Part shown: positions 40,779-48,746 of the stretch, piece after piece
Layout: the number at the start of each line of letters is the position of its first letter
Numbering within the stretch: the stretch's first letter is position 1
Source: Dehalococcoidales bacterium
GTDB taxonomy: Bacteria; Chloroflexota; Dehalococcoidia; Dehalococcoidales; UBA3254
Direction of reading: 5' to 3'
Assembly: GCA_016926695.1 (NCBI GenBank)
Contig: JAFGOB010000012.1
Span: 1-62,128 of the forward strand
Length of the DNA: 62,128 bases
Notes under the pieces: generated by a model
The model's input: only the letters and a program-made list of their open reading frames with translations
Database searches by the model: none
What the model was told of the DNA's origin: nothing
Translations under genes and position numbers: made by a program

Positions 40779-41474
40779 TTACATGCGGATTTCAACCCTG
40801 TAAAAAGGCTCTGCCAGGCTGACGTTTTGACCCCTGGCAGCTTCGGCGGCCCTGGCTCTAAGACCTTCGTAAAGCTGTTGAGGGTCTCTGTTCCCTACCT
40901 GGCTTTTATGGCAGGCCAGGGCGGCAAACTTGATGTCGAAGGTGCCGGTGATATCCGACCAGTAGTTGGGATTGTCCGTTCCCCAGCACAGTAATTCTTT
41001 GACCTTATGAGGGTTATAGCCCTGGGCATACAGGTCGGGATAGGCCAGATGGTCCCTGGCGAAGGGATAAACGGCGTCCAGCGTTACCTGCCCTGTAATC
41101 CTGTGGTCCCTGTGCCAGATGTAGCGGCGGTAAGGATCGGTGGTGGCCACGCATTCAGGCCGGTAAGTGCGTATCTGGCGGACCAGTTCTTTACGGAATT
41201 CGGCTGTATCTTCCAGCCCCTGATCCGGGTAGCCCAGGAAGACGACGTCCTTAACACCCAGCACTACGGCTGCCGCCCGCTGCTCTTCGATACGTGTCCT
41301 GGCCAGTTCTTCCGTATTTGTAAATGGATCGCTGGTGCCCTTATCTCCGTTAGTGCAGATGACATAAACCACGTTTTTACCTTCTTTTGCCCACCTGGCA
41401 ACCGTCCCGGCAATGCCGAACTCGGCATCATCGGCATGGGGGGCAATAACCAGTAAATCAGCCTTAACAGTCAT
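40779..41474 (-). CDS. PIG-L family deacetylase
   Basis: A 231-residue zinc-dependent N-deacetylase (LmbE-like). The motif P-H-A-D-D-A-E-F-G near the N-terminus has the catalytic Asp and two metal ligands, and H-R-D-H-R supplies the distal His. Relatives remove acetyl groups from GlcNAc-malate (BshB), GlcNAc-Ins (MshB) or GlcNAc-PI. The ligand here is unknown. ATG 41474 has AGGAGAG. The gene ends 2 bases from the convergent DinB gene. Confidence 0.9.
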   Translation of the reverse strand: MTVKADLLVIAPHADDAEFGIAGTVARWAKEGKNVVYVICTNGDKGTSDPFTNTEELARTRIEEQRAAAVVLGVKDVVFLGYPDQGLEDTAEFRKELVRQIRTYRPECVATTDPYRRYIWHRDHRITGQVTLDAVYPFARDHLAYPDLYAQGYNPHKVKELLCWGTDNPNYWSDITGTFDIKFAALACHKSQVGNRDPQQLYEGLRARAAEAARGQNVSLAEPFYRVEIRM

Positions 41475-41643
41475 AGGTTTGCTCTCCTGACAGACCTGTT
41501 TTCATTGATGAAAACGGAATGGCATTATTCCATATCCAATTATAGCGGGATTAGGAAGGTCCCGCGTGATTATTATAATCCTGAAGGATTATCGAAATTT
41601 GCCAGGGGCTTTTCCCCCGGTATACGGATTGGATATCATTCGG

Positions 41644-41679
41644 AAAAAAGGCGAGTCCGGCACTTATGCCGGGCTCGCC
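41644..41679 (-). terminator. Rho-independent terminator after ABC substrate-binding gene
   Basis: On the minus strand a 13-bp stem (41679-41667 with 41662-41650, one G-T) with loop taag, followed by six T (41649-41644). It lies about 30 bases past the stop. Confidence 0.88.
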
Positions 41680-41709
41680 GGGGTTATCCTGTAAATTTCC
41701 TTAACGGGC

Positions 41710-43395
41710 TTATTTGTCCAGCCAGATATTTTCCGGATAAAAGTAATTTGCGAATCCGCGTGTCAGGAAGCCGGCATCTTTCACATAGCTCTGGTAGGCG
41801 TAGCTCTTACCGCCCTCGTGGATGGGGATTACCATGGCGTCTCTGACCATCAGGTCGCCTACGGCCCGGGTCAATGCCGCATCGGCATTGGTGGCGTCAT
41901 TGGCGGCTTTCAGGACGGCATAGTATTCATCTGTTCTCTGCCAGCTCTTCTTAAAGAACATGCTGGTCTCAGGAACACCGAAAATGCTGTTGATAGTCTG
42001 GATGTACCATGCATATGCAGGAACGGGATGGAACATCAGTCCGTTGCTCCATCCGTCAGAGCTGATGGTGAAATATTTTCCGAAATCAACATTTTCTACC
42101 GCTACATCGATGCCGACTTTTCCCAGGAAGCCGACAACAGCCATGGTGGCATCAGCGCTGGCGGCGCCGGGGAAGGGGATGATAGAGGTCTGGAATCCAT
42201 TGGGATAGCCGGCCTCTGCCAGTAAAGCTTTGGCTTTTTCCGGATTGTATTTACGTACGATAGAAAGGTTGGGATTATAGGCCGGATTGCCGCGAGGCTG
42301 TATCTGATAGGGGGCCTCCCAAAGCCCGTACCCGAGTCCGGTGGCGATGGCGTCTTTATCTATGGCGTATTCGGCTGCCTCGCGCACCAGCTTATTTGAC
42401 CACGGTGAATCTGCATTGTCCGAGTCGGGTACCAGGGTCAGGACGGCCTGGATAGCCAGATCTACTTCGAGCCCCATTTTCTTGAAATCGTTGGTCATTT
42501 TACCCAGTTCGCAAAGGGTGGCATCGCCTTCTCCTGCCTGCATGGCTGATAGCTGCGTGGTGGCGTCCGTAATAACAATATTTTTGTATTCATCCAGATA
42601 GGGTTTACCGGGTTGCCAGTAATTGGGATTTTTAACATATTCCGTGGACGCATCGCGGATGAACTTATCGAGCATGAAAGCACCCGTACCCACCGGTTTC
42701 AGGCGAATCTCTTCAAGTCCCATCTTGGCGAAAGCCGTGGGAGAAGCTATGGCGGATGTTCCGCTGTCTCCGAAGGTCAGCATGGTTGTGGGTCCCCAGT
42801 GAGCGATATTGACTTTGACCGTATGGTCGTCGATAACCTCTATCGTGGACCAGTCGGCAGTCTTTTTATTTTCTAATTGCGCTTCGTAGTTAAATTTCAC
42901 AGCCTCTGCGTTGAAATCGCTGCCGTCGGTAAACTTGACACCCTTCCTGAGATGGAATGTAACGGATGAGTGATCGTCGGCGATATCCCAGGAGGTTGCC
43001 AGGCAGGGAGTAAGCTCGCCAGTGGCTAACTGCATTAAAAGGCCTTCATATGCCATACTGGCTACCGATCTGACGTCCGCCGGCCAACCGCCCGGAGATG
43101 TATCAGCGGTATAAGCAATAAACCTGAGCACACCGCCGCTTTTCTTTCCAGCAGTGGATGCCTCGGTGGTGGCGACCGCCGAGTGACCTGTTGAGATAGT
43201 TGTTGTGGGAGGGGGCGCGGCGGTGGTTGTGGTAGCTGGGGCCTTGGTGGTGGCTGCCGGAGCCGCACTGGTTTTCGCGGGGGCCTGAGTCGCCGCTGAG
43301 GGCTGGGAAGTGGTGGTGGAAGATGAAGAACAGGCGGAAAGGGTGAGAAAACAGATTACCATAATCATTACTACCGGGATAAATAACCTTCGCAA
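41710..43395 (-). CDS. ABC transporter substrate-binding lipoprotein, family 5
   Basis: A 561-residue family 5 solute-binding protein (peptide/nickel type). A lipoprotein signal ends at L-S-A-C22, then a Ser/Thr/Ala/Pro-rich linker of about 50 residues, then the binding domain (A-V-K-F-N, L-R-K-G-V-K-F-T-D-G near residue 150). It would be lipidated by Lgt. TTG 43395 follows AGGAGG. It lies downstream of two permease genes but has its own promoter 160-190 bases upstream. Confidence 0.92.
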   Translation of the reverse strand: MRRLFIPVVMIMVICFLTLSACSSSSTTTSQPSAATQAPAKTSAAPAATTKAPATTTTAAPPPTTTISTGHSAVATTEASTAGKKSGGVLRFIAYTADTSPGGWPADVRSVASMAYEGLLMQLATGELTPCLATSWDIADDHSSVTFHLRKGVKFTDGSDFNAEAVKFNYEAQLENKKTADWSTIEVIDDHTVKVNIAHWGPTTMLTFGDSGTSAIASPTAFAKMGLEEIRLKPVGTGAFMLDKFIRDASTEYVKNPNYWQPGKPYLDEYKNIVITDATTQLSAMQAGEGDATLCELGKMTNDFKKMGLEVDLAIQAVLTLVPDSDNADSPWSNKLVREAAEYAIDKDAIATGLGYGLWEAPYQIQPRGNPAYNPNLSIVRKYNPEKAKALLAEAGYPNGFQTSIIPFPGAASADATMAVVGFLGKVGIDVAVENVDFGKYFTISSDGWSNGLMFHPVPAYAWYIQTINSIFGVPETSMFFKKSWQRTDEYYAVLKAANDATNADAALTRAVGDLMVRDAMVIPIHEGGKSYAYQSYVKDAGFLTRGFANYFYPENIWLDK

Positions 43396-43779
43396 TTGTT
43401 TATTCCTCCTTTATTTTGCTGACGGTTGATGCAAGATCAATCTGGACATCGGTCCGGTCGAACATATTTCTGAGGAGGCTGAAAGATCGACTATGATAGC
43501 GGCCGGCAATCGATAAACTGATAGTTAACTTATTCAGGTTCATCCTTCACAGAGTAATCTAATATATTCATGGGCAATTGTCAAATAGGCGCATCTCTCA
43601 AGTACGGTATACAGAACTTCATTAGAGTATATCTCATGGGTATACCTGTAGGAAAGGCCAGTAGCTTTCATCGCATGATGTAAACCATAGCAGGGAAATA
43701 CGTATGGAGAAAGAAGAAGTTCCGGCCTGACAATATACTGAACCGGAACTCCGCAAATATTATTATTCAGCTATATTGG
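43396..43779. other. Spacer between permease and binding-protein genes
   Basis: Contains the promoter of the binding-protein gene (43556-43584). No open frame and no terminator that I can recognise. Confidence 0.5.
43556..43584 (-). promoter_or_regulatory. Promoter of substrate-binding protein gene
   Basis: Minus strand TTGACA (43584-43579) and TAGATT (43561-43556), 17-bp spacer. It would allow higher expression of the binding protein than of the permeases. Confidence 0.65.
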
Positions 43780-44676
43780 TTATATGACTCCTCTGAGCCT
43801 GGGATCCAGAGCATCCCGCAGTCCGTCACCCACCATGTTGAAGCTGAAGACCACCAGCATGATGGCCAGGCCGGGAGCAAAGGACAATACGGGAAGATCC
43901 AGCAGGTAAGTGCGTCCGTCATTGACCATGCCGCCCCAGGCAGGGGTGGGCGGCGCAATACCGACACCCAGGAAGCTCAGGCTGGCTTCAGCCAGGATGG
44001 TCGAACCCAGCATCATGGTAATCATTACTATCAGCGGGGGGAGGCAATTGGGGAAAATATGCTTGAGCATCATGCGCATATCGCCTGCCCCGATAGAACG
44101 GCCCGCAGTAATGTAATCGTTGTTTTTCACGCTTATTGCCTGGCCGCACATCAACCTGGCGTATATCGGGATAAGGCCTACGCTAAGGGCTATAATCACA
44201 TTGGTTATACCCTGGCCAAGCATGGCTGCGATTAACAACGTAAGCACCAGCATGGGGAATGCCATGAAGGCGTCAACCAGTCTCATAATGATAGTATAGG
44301 TCCAGCCCCCGAAATAACCGGCTAACAGACCCAGAGCCATGCCTATAATGGCTGAAACGGAAACCACTATCAGGCCGACCATAAGAGAGGTCTGGGAGCC
44401 ATAAATTACCCTGCTGAGAGTATCCCTTCCCAGGCTGTCGGTTCCCAGAAGATGTTCCCAACTGGGCTGCTGGAGGGCATTCAGGATATCCTGCTCGTTG
44501 GGGTCGTAGGGAGCGAGCAAGGGGGCAAAAATAGCAGTCAGGATAAATATTACAATAAACACCAGACCGAACTTGACCACGGCCCGGCCGATAAAAACCC
44601 TCATGAAACGCCTGAAACCGCTCGTTTTAGCTGTTTCCGCTTTATTCTCTGCTGGCAGGATTGCCTCAGGTGCCAT
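43780..44676 (-). CDS. ABC transporter permease, DppC/OppC type
   Basis: A 298-residue inner-membrane permease. The BPD_transp_1 domain contains the EAA-loop-like A-R-S/G-I-G-A-G-D-M-R-M-M-L-K-H-I-F-P-N, which binds the ATPase. An N-terminal segment before the first membrane helix is typical of DppC. The frame is open to a TTG at 44697, but ATG 44676 has AAGGAG at the right distance and does not overlap dppB. It pairs with the gene upstream. Confidence 0.92.
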   Translation of the reverse strand: MAPEAILPAENKAETAKTSGFRRFMRVFIGRAVVKFGLVFIVIFILTAIFAPLLAPYDPNEQDILNALQQPSWEHLLGTDSLGRDTLSRVIYGSQTSLMVGLIVVSVSAIIGMALGLLAGYFGGWTYTIIMRLVDAFMAFPMLVLTLLIAAMLGQGITNVIIALSVGLIPIYARLMCGQAISVKNNDYITAGRSIGAGDMRMMLKHIFPNCLPPLIVMITMMLGSTILAEASLSFLGVGIAPPTPAWGGMVNDGRTYLLDLPVLSFAPGLAIMLVVFSFNMVGDGLRDALDPRLRGVI

Positions 44677-44689
44677 GTTATACTCCTTC

Positions 44690-45646
44690 CTACTCAAGCC
44701 TCACCCTGGGATCCAGGAACCCATAGGAAAGATCAACCAGGAAATTGGCCAGAACGGTTACTATGGCAATCATCAGGACTATAGCCTGTACGTATGGGTA
44801 ATCATGGTTGAACACGGAAGTAACCAGAAGCCTGCCCATCCCGGGAATGGCAAAGACGGTCTCGACCAGCACCGAACCTCCCAGGATGGTGCTGATGCCC
44901 ATGCCTACAAGCGTAATAACGGGGATGAGGCCGTTCTTCAGGGCATGCCGGAAAATAATAATGCGCTCCTTAAGTCCCTTGGACCAGGCAGTCCTGATAT
45001 AGTCCTGCCGCATGACTTCCAGCATAGATGAGCGTGTCTGGCGGGCATTGCCGGCGACACCGAAGATAGACAGGCAGATAACCGGCAGGATAATTTGCCT
45101 GATGCTCTTGGCAAAATCTTCGAAAGGAGAGGTGTAGCCGAAGACCGGCAGCCAGCCGAGCTTGAGAGAAAACAGGTAAACCAGAAGTACAGCCAGCCAG
45201 AATACGGGAATGGTTATCCCTATATTGGCCAGGAAAGTGACGGTGTTATCCAGCCATCCTCCCCGTCTGACGGCCGAGATGATCCCCGCCGGGATGCCGA
45301 TAACAATACCCAGAACGAAAGATAATATGCCCAGGTAAATAGTGATAGGCAGCCTCTTCAGGATTTCTTTGGTCACGGGTTCGCTATTGGTAATGGATTT
45401 CCCCAGGTCGCCGTGTACTGCCCCTTTAAGCCAGTCTATGTATTGCAGCGGGATGGACTTGTCGAGCCCGTATTCGTGCCTTAGCTTTTCTATCTGTTCG
45501 GCCGAGTAGTCCTGCAACTGACTCTGGCTGACCAGCATGACGATAGGGTCTCCCGGTAGAACACGCAATGCCAGAAATACTATCATGCTCACTATAATGA
45601 GGATGATCACCGTCTGAATTAATCTTCTGATAATAAAGGATGTCAT
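44690..45646 (-). CDS. ABC transporter permease, DppB/OppB type
   Basis: A 318-residue permease with six membrane segments and the EAA-type loop (R-T-A-W-S-K-G-L-K-E-R-I-I-I-F-R-H-A-L-K-N). The N-terminal R-R-L-I-Q-T and the L-P-G-D-P segment mark the DppB subfamily. AGGAG precedes ATG 45646. It is first in the transporter operon; DppD/DppF ATPases are missing from the neighbourhood, so they must be supplied from elsewhere. Confidence 0.93.
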   Translation of the reverse strand: MTSFIIRRLIQTVIILIIVSMIVFLALRVLPGDPIVMLVSQSQLQDYSAEQIEKLRHEYGLDKSIPLQYIDWLKGAVHGDLGKSITNSEPVTKEILKRLPITIYLGILSFVLGIVIGIPAGIISAVRRGGWLDNTVTFLANIGITIPVFWLAVLLVYLFSLKLGWLPVFGYTSPFEDFAKSIRQIILPVICLSIFGVAGNARQTRSSMLEVMRQDYIRTAWSKGLKERIIIFRHALKNGLIPVITLVGMGISTILGGSVLVETVFAIPGMGRLLVTSVFNHDYPYVQAIVLMIAIVTVLANFLVDLSYGFLDPRVRLE

Positions 45647-45997
45647 AGTTCCGCTCCTGCCGAGAGTATAAACAGGGTGACTCGTGACAGACGTAATCAG
45701 CTATTTATTAAGTGAGCATAAACAAATTTTTATTATCTTGTCAAATTCAGAGAGAAAAACCCTCTAAATGAGTGTCAGACCGGGCATCACAGCCGGGCCC
45801 GCGGCAATTGTCAAACCGGGCCGGATTATCTTTACATCATCCCTTTTAGAGAAACCCGTTACGGAAACGAAATACCGATACATCTATCTGAATGGATTGT
45901 ATAATAATTGAATACCAGCTATCAAAATCGTATATGTCTAGATACATGGTAAATCTATATCGAAAAACGCAGGCTGGTACTGAAAGGGAAGTCGCCT
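45647..45997. other. Spacer with ABC operon promoter
   Basis: Holds the dppBC promoter (45715-45744). No gene. The rest shows no clear signal. Confidence 0.5.
45715..45744 (-). promoter_or_regulatory. Promoter of the ABC permease operon
   Basis: Minus strand TTGACA (45744-45739) and TATGCT (45720-45715), 18-bp spacer, about 70 bases before dppB. Confidence 0.55.
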
Positions 45998-46735
45998 CTA
46001 CCCGGTCTCCATGACCGTTTCGCGAAGTGTAATGTTGCCCCAGACGCCCATTTCTTCACCTTTTATTATAACAATACCCCTGACTGCGGTGATATTTTTG
46101 GCCCGTTCAATTCCCAGCGGAATATCAGACGGCTGGAGTATCAGATTTCCCACGGCGGTAGCGGCTGCGTCGGAAATAACCGCCGTTTCCGCCAGGACAA
46201 CCACGGCATCAGCTTTGCCGAAACTCAGCGAGTGTCCCACGGTCCCGGAGGATGTACTGATGCCCAGGGGAGGACCTCCGGCGGGTATTTCCAGACCTAT
46301 CCTCCCGCTCAGCGGTGAAAGTCCGGCATAGATCCCGATGAGCCTGGTCTTCAGGCTCCTGAGGTAGATATCACCCCCGTTTTCAATAATAACCTCTTTT
46401 GAGAATCTGGCCAGTTCCTCACCCGCGAAATGTGCTATTGCCCCGGCTACTGCGGCCATAGGTCCGACGGAGGCTTCAGACGCGGCTGCGGCCATGGTCC
46501 TGATTATCATGGGAGCGTCCGGTTCCACGGGGACGGGCTTTAGTGTGGTAAGGAAGAGAGGATGAGATGATATATATTTTTTCAGAATCGACCGGTATTT
46601 GGTGATGGATTTCCTGGCTTTGCTTTCCAGGTTCATACCCGCACTTATTAAGCAGTCGGTCTCTTCGACCAGGACATTGAACGTAACCAGGTCCTTGTGC
46701 TTGATCCAATTCCTGTAATTGTGGGGCTGATACAT
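45998..46735 (-). CDS. UPF0280 protein (COG2122, homocysteine-synthesis accessory)
   Basis: A 245-residue ApbE-like protein of UPF0280. It has the pattern A-G-A-I-A-H-F-A-G-E, I-E-N-G-G-D-I-Y-L and G-I-S-T-S-S-G-T-V-G-H-S. The Methanosarcina counterpart (MA1715) is needed, with MA1821 and MA1822, for sulfide-dependent homocysteine synthesis. It is the third gene of a tight minus-strand cluster with both partners, 55 bases after the ferredoxin gene. Confidence 0.9.
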   Translation of the reverse strand: MYQPHNYRNWIKHKDLVTFNVLVEETDCLISAGMNLESKARKSITKYRSILKKYISSHPLFLTTLKPVPVEPDAPMIIRTMAAAASEASVGPMAAVAGAIAHFAGEELARFSKEVIIENGGDIYLRSLKTRLIGIYAGLSPLSGRIGLEIPAGGPPLGISTSSGTVGHSLSFGKADAVVVLAETAVISDAAATAVGNLILQPSDIPLGIERAKNITAVRGIVIIKGEEMGVWGNITLRETVMETG

Positions 46736-46791
46736 CTCAGGTCTGTTCCGTTATTGATGTGGAAATCAGGACGGACGGTCCGGCTGAAGGG

Positions 46792-47229
46792 TTAAAAATG
46801 CAGCTCCATGGCCCTGGGGGGACAGGCTTTGATGCACAGACCGCAGGCTATGCATCTGGCGTTGTTGAAACGGACCTGGAAGGTAGAGGGGTCTACCTCG
46901 AAGGCCCTGGCGGGACAAACAGCGACGCAGGCCCCGCAGGATGTGCATCTCTCCTCATTGCGGGTTACATCCTGGCTGAGCGACTGTATTTTTACCCCGC
47001 TGTCGATCAGGTACTGGACTCCACGGTCGAACTGCTTCCTATCGCCTTTCAACTCAACTACCATCAACCCTTCGGCTTCCGGGGTAATGGAAGCTTTCAG
47101 GATATTAAATTCAAGGGAGTAGTCCTTTATCAGCCGGTAGAGGATAGGCTCATCTATCAGGCGTTTGGGGAAATGAAGCACTACTCTTCTTGAAAATCTC
47201 TTTTCGCTGGTTTTCTCTTTTTCAGCCAT
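46792..47229 (-). CDS. NIL-domain ferredoxin (COG1900 partner)
   Basis: A 145-residue protein. Residues 10-80 form an NIL domain, then two ferredoxin clusters C-T-S-C-G-A-C-V-A-V-C-P and C-I-A-C-G-L-C-I-K-A-C-P for two [4Fe-4S] centres. It matches MA1822 in the homocysteine pathway, where it supplies electrons. It begins 14 bases after the DUF39 gene. Confidence 0.93.
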   Translation of the reverse strand: MAEKEKTSEKRFSRRVVLHFPKRLIDEPILYRLIKDYSLEFNILKASITPEAEGLMVVELKGDRKQFDRGVQYLIDSGVKIQSLSQDVTRNEERCTSCGACVAVCPARAFEVDPSTFQVRFNNARCIACGLCIKACPPRAMELHF

Positions 47230-47243
47230 GGTTCCCGACTCGT

Positions 47244-48455
47244 TTAAAATTCTTTAATCGGGCGTTCTTTGAGTGGATTGAAAGTCACTCCCGATTCAAC
47301 TCCGGGCAGTGGAGATACCGGTTCACTGAGCAGGAATTTCCCGCTCTTGATCCATTCCTTGAGCGTACTGGCTATTTCCAGCGCCCGCGGATAGCTGGAA
47401 AGCGATGCCGTGGGTACCGACTTCCCCCGCAGCTTGATTTTTCCGCTCCGCAGCTCGCCGTAGCTGACTTCTCCCACGATATCCGGCTTGAGGGTGGGAT
47501 AGGCCCCCGCATAATCGATAACCTGGGCGTAGATTTCATCATCCGTGATAGAGGCGAATGCCGCTATTTCCTCATCGAGGATAGGAATAGGCACTCCAAT
47601 ACCCACTGTCAGGGTACAACCGTAACCCAGCATACTGGTGCCGACCAGGTAGCGGGGACTCATCTGTTTGAGGTCACCGATGACGCACAGTGTAGCCGAC
47701 CCGCCGCGGGGCGTACCGTTGTCCGAACGCGGGACGCACGGGTTGTACTGTGTACCGGGCCAGGAGACGTAACCTATGCCTCCTCCCAGGAAAATACGCG
47801 TACCTATACCGATTGTCCTGTAATAAGGGTCCTTCATCAGGGGTGAAAGCTGCCCGGCGCAGGAGTAGCCGACGCTGCCCATATTGGGCTTCAGTACTCC
47901 CATGTAGGTATAGATGGTCTTGTCGGAAAGATTGACGGCCACATTATAGTTCTGGTAAGCGTTGCGAATATTAAAGAGAACGGCCTGATTGAGGTCCTTG
48001 ATGTTTATCCAGGTCTCCAGTTTTCTACGCGGATAGCAGTCCGTGCCGTAGGCTGAGGCCACCAGGCGGACGTCATGTCCCGCTACCAGCTCCTCGATGA
48101 CATGCCCCCCGCCGTAGTTAAAATCACCCGGATGGTTGCGGTTGCGGGGATCGTCATCGGGCAGGGCGTTTGCGCCGATAAAGAGATCCACCGCGGCAAA
48201 AGCGGCGTAGGCGGGCACATCGTTCAGATACACGCGCCCTCCGCCCAGCTTGATACGCGGATTGGAGTGGCCGATATTGAAATAAGCACCTGACGAACAC
48301 ATCGGACCGAAGGTGCCAGTGGTTACCACATCCACCTTTTCGGCGGCCTTCTTGAGGCCTTCCTTTTTGACCAGGTCGATGATTTCAACAGCCGTAACGA
48401 CGACTGCCTCTCCCTTTTTGATCTTTTGATTTATTTCAGCAATAGTCTTTGTCAT
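47244..48455 (-). CDS. Homocysteine biosynthesis protein (DUF39/HcyBio, COG1900)
   Basis: A 403-residue DUF39 protein (PF01837). The Methanosarcina homologue MA1821 converts aspartate semialdehyde plus sulfide to homocysteine with its ferredoxin partner. C53 (G-P-M-C-S-S-G) and C140 (Y-G-T-D-C-Y-P) are likely catalytic candidates. The CBS domain of MA1821 is absent. Glycine-rich and G-x-G-Y-V-S-W segments are as in the family. There is no Shine-Dalgarno before ATG 48455; TATCAT and TAATAT boxes lie 9-12 nt upstream with TTGACA farther up, so the leader is very short or absent. Confidence 0.94.
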   Translation of the reverse strand: MTKTIAEINQKIKKGEAVVVTAVEIIDLVKKEGLKKAAEKVDVVTTGTFGPMCSSGAYFNIGHSNPRIKLGGGRVYLNDVPAYAAFAAVDLFIGANALPDDDPRNRNHPGDFNYGGGHVIEELVAGHDVRLVASAYGTDCYPRRKLETWINIKDLNQAVLFNIRNAYQNYNVAVNLSDKTIYTYMGVLKPNMGSVGYSCAGQLSPLMKDPYYRTIGIGTRIFLGGGIGYVSWPGTQYNPCVPRSDNGTPRGGSATLCVIGDLKQMSPRYLVGTSMLGYGCTLTVGIGVPIPILDEEIAAFASITDDEIYAQVIDYAGAYPTLKPDIVGEVSYGELRSGKIKLRGKSVPTASLSSYPRALEIASTLKEWIKSGKFLLSEPVSPLPGVESGVTFNPLKERPIKEF

Positions 48456-48746
48456 AATCTAATGATGATATTAGTATTTAGCGGGCGGAATGTCAATCGG
48501 CGAAGAGCCGGGACCGATATGACAAGGAATTTTGTCTCTTGATGATTGTTCTGACAATGTCCCGGACGTTTAGTAAAGCAGTTATCCGTGTTCCAGCTTT
48601 ATTTTAGCAGATTTTCATAGGACATTCTGCTGGACAATTTTGTAGTTTTGTCCGTATATTTGTCCTGAAGCCATTTGTAACGAAGCCGGAAAAACAAGGA
48701 TGGCTCTCACGGTGGCATTCCTTCAAGTGTCAATGGATATGATGTT
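48456..48746. promoter_or_regulatory. Spacer with homocysteine operon promoter
   Basis: Minus strand TTGACA (48496-48491) with TAATAT (48473-48468) at 17 bp. No obvious SAM riboswitch or T-box is visible; the predicted leader is only a few bases, which leaves no room for one. The remaining bases separate this operon from the pilus genes. Confidence 0.45.

Noticed and set aside
44677..44697. Overlap of the two permease genes through a TTG start
   Set aside because: An ideal AAGGAG lies inside that extension and serves ATG 44676.
48456..48746. SAM or T-box riboswitch ahead of the homocysteine cluster
   Set aside because: The promoter boxes lie within 40 bases of the start codon, leaving no leader for a riboswitch.
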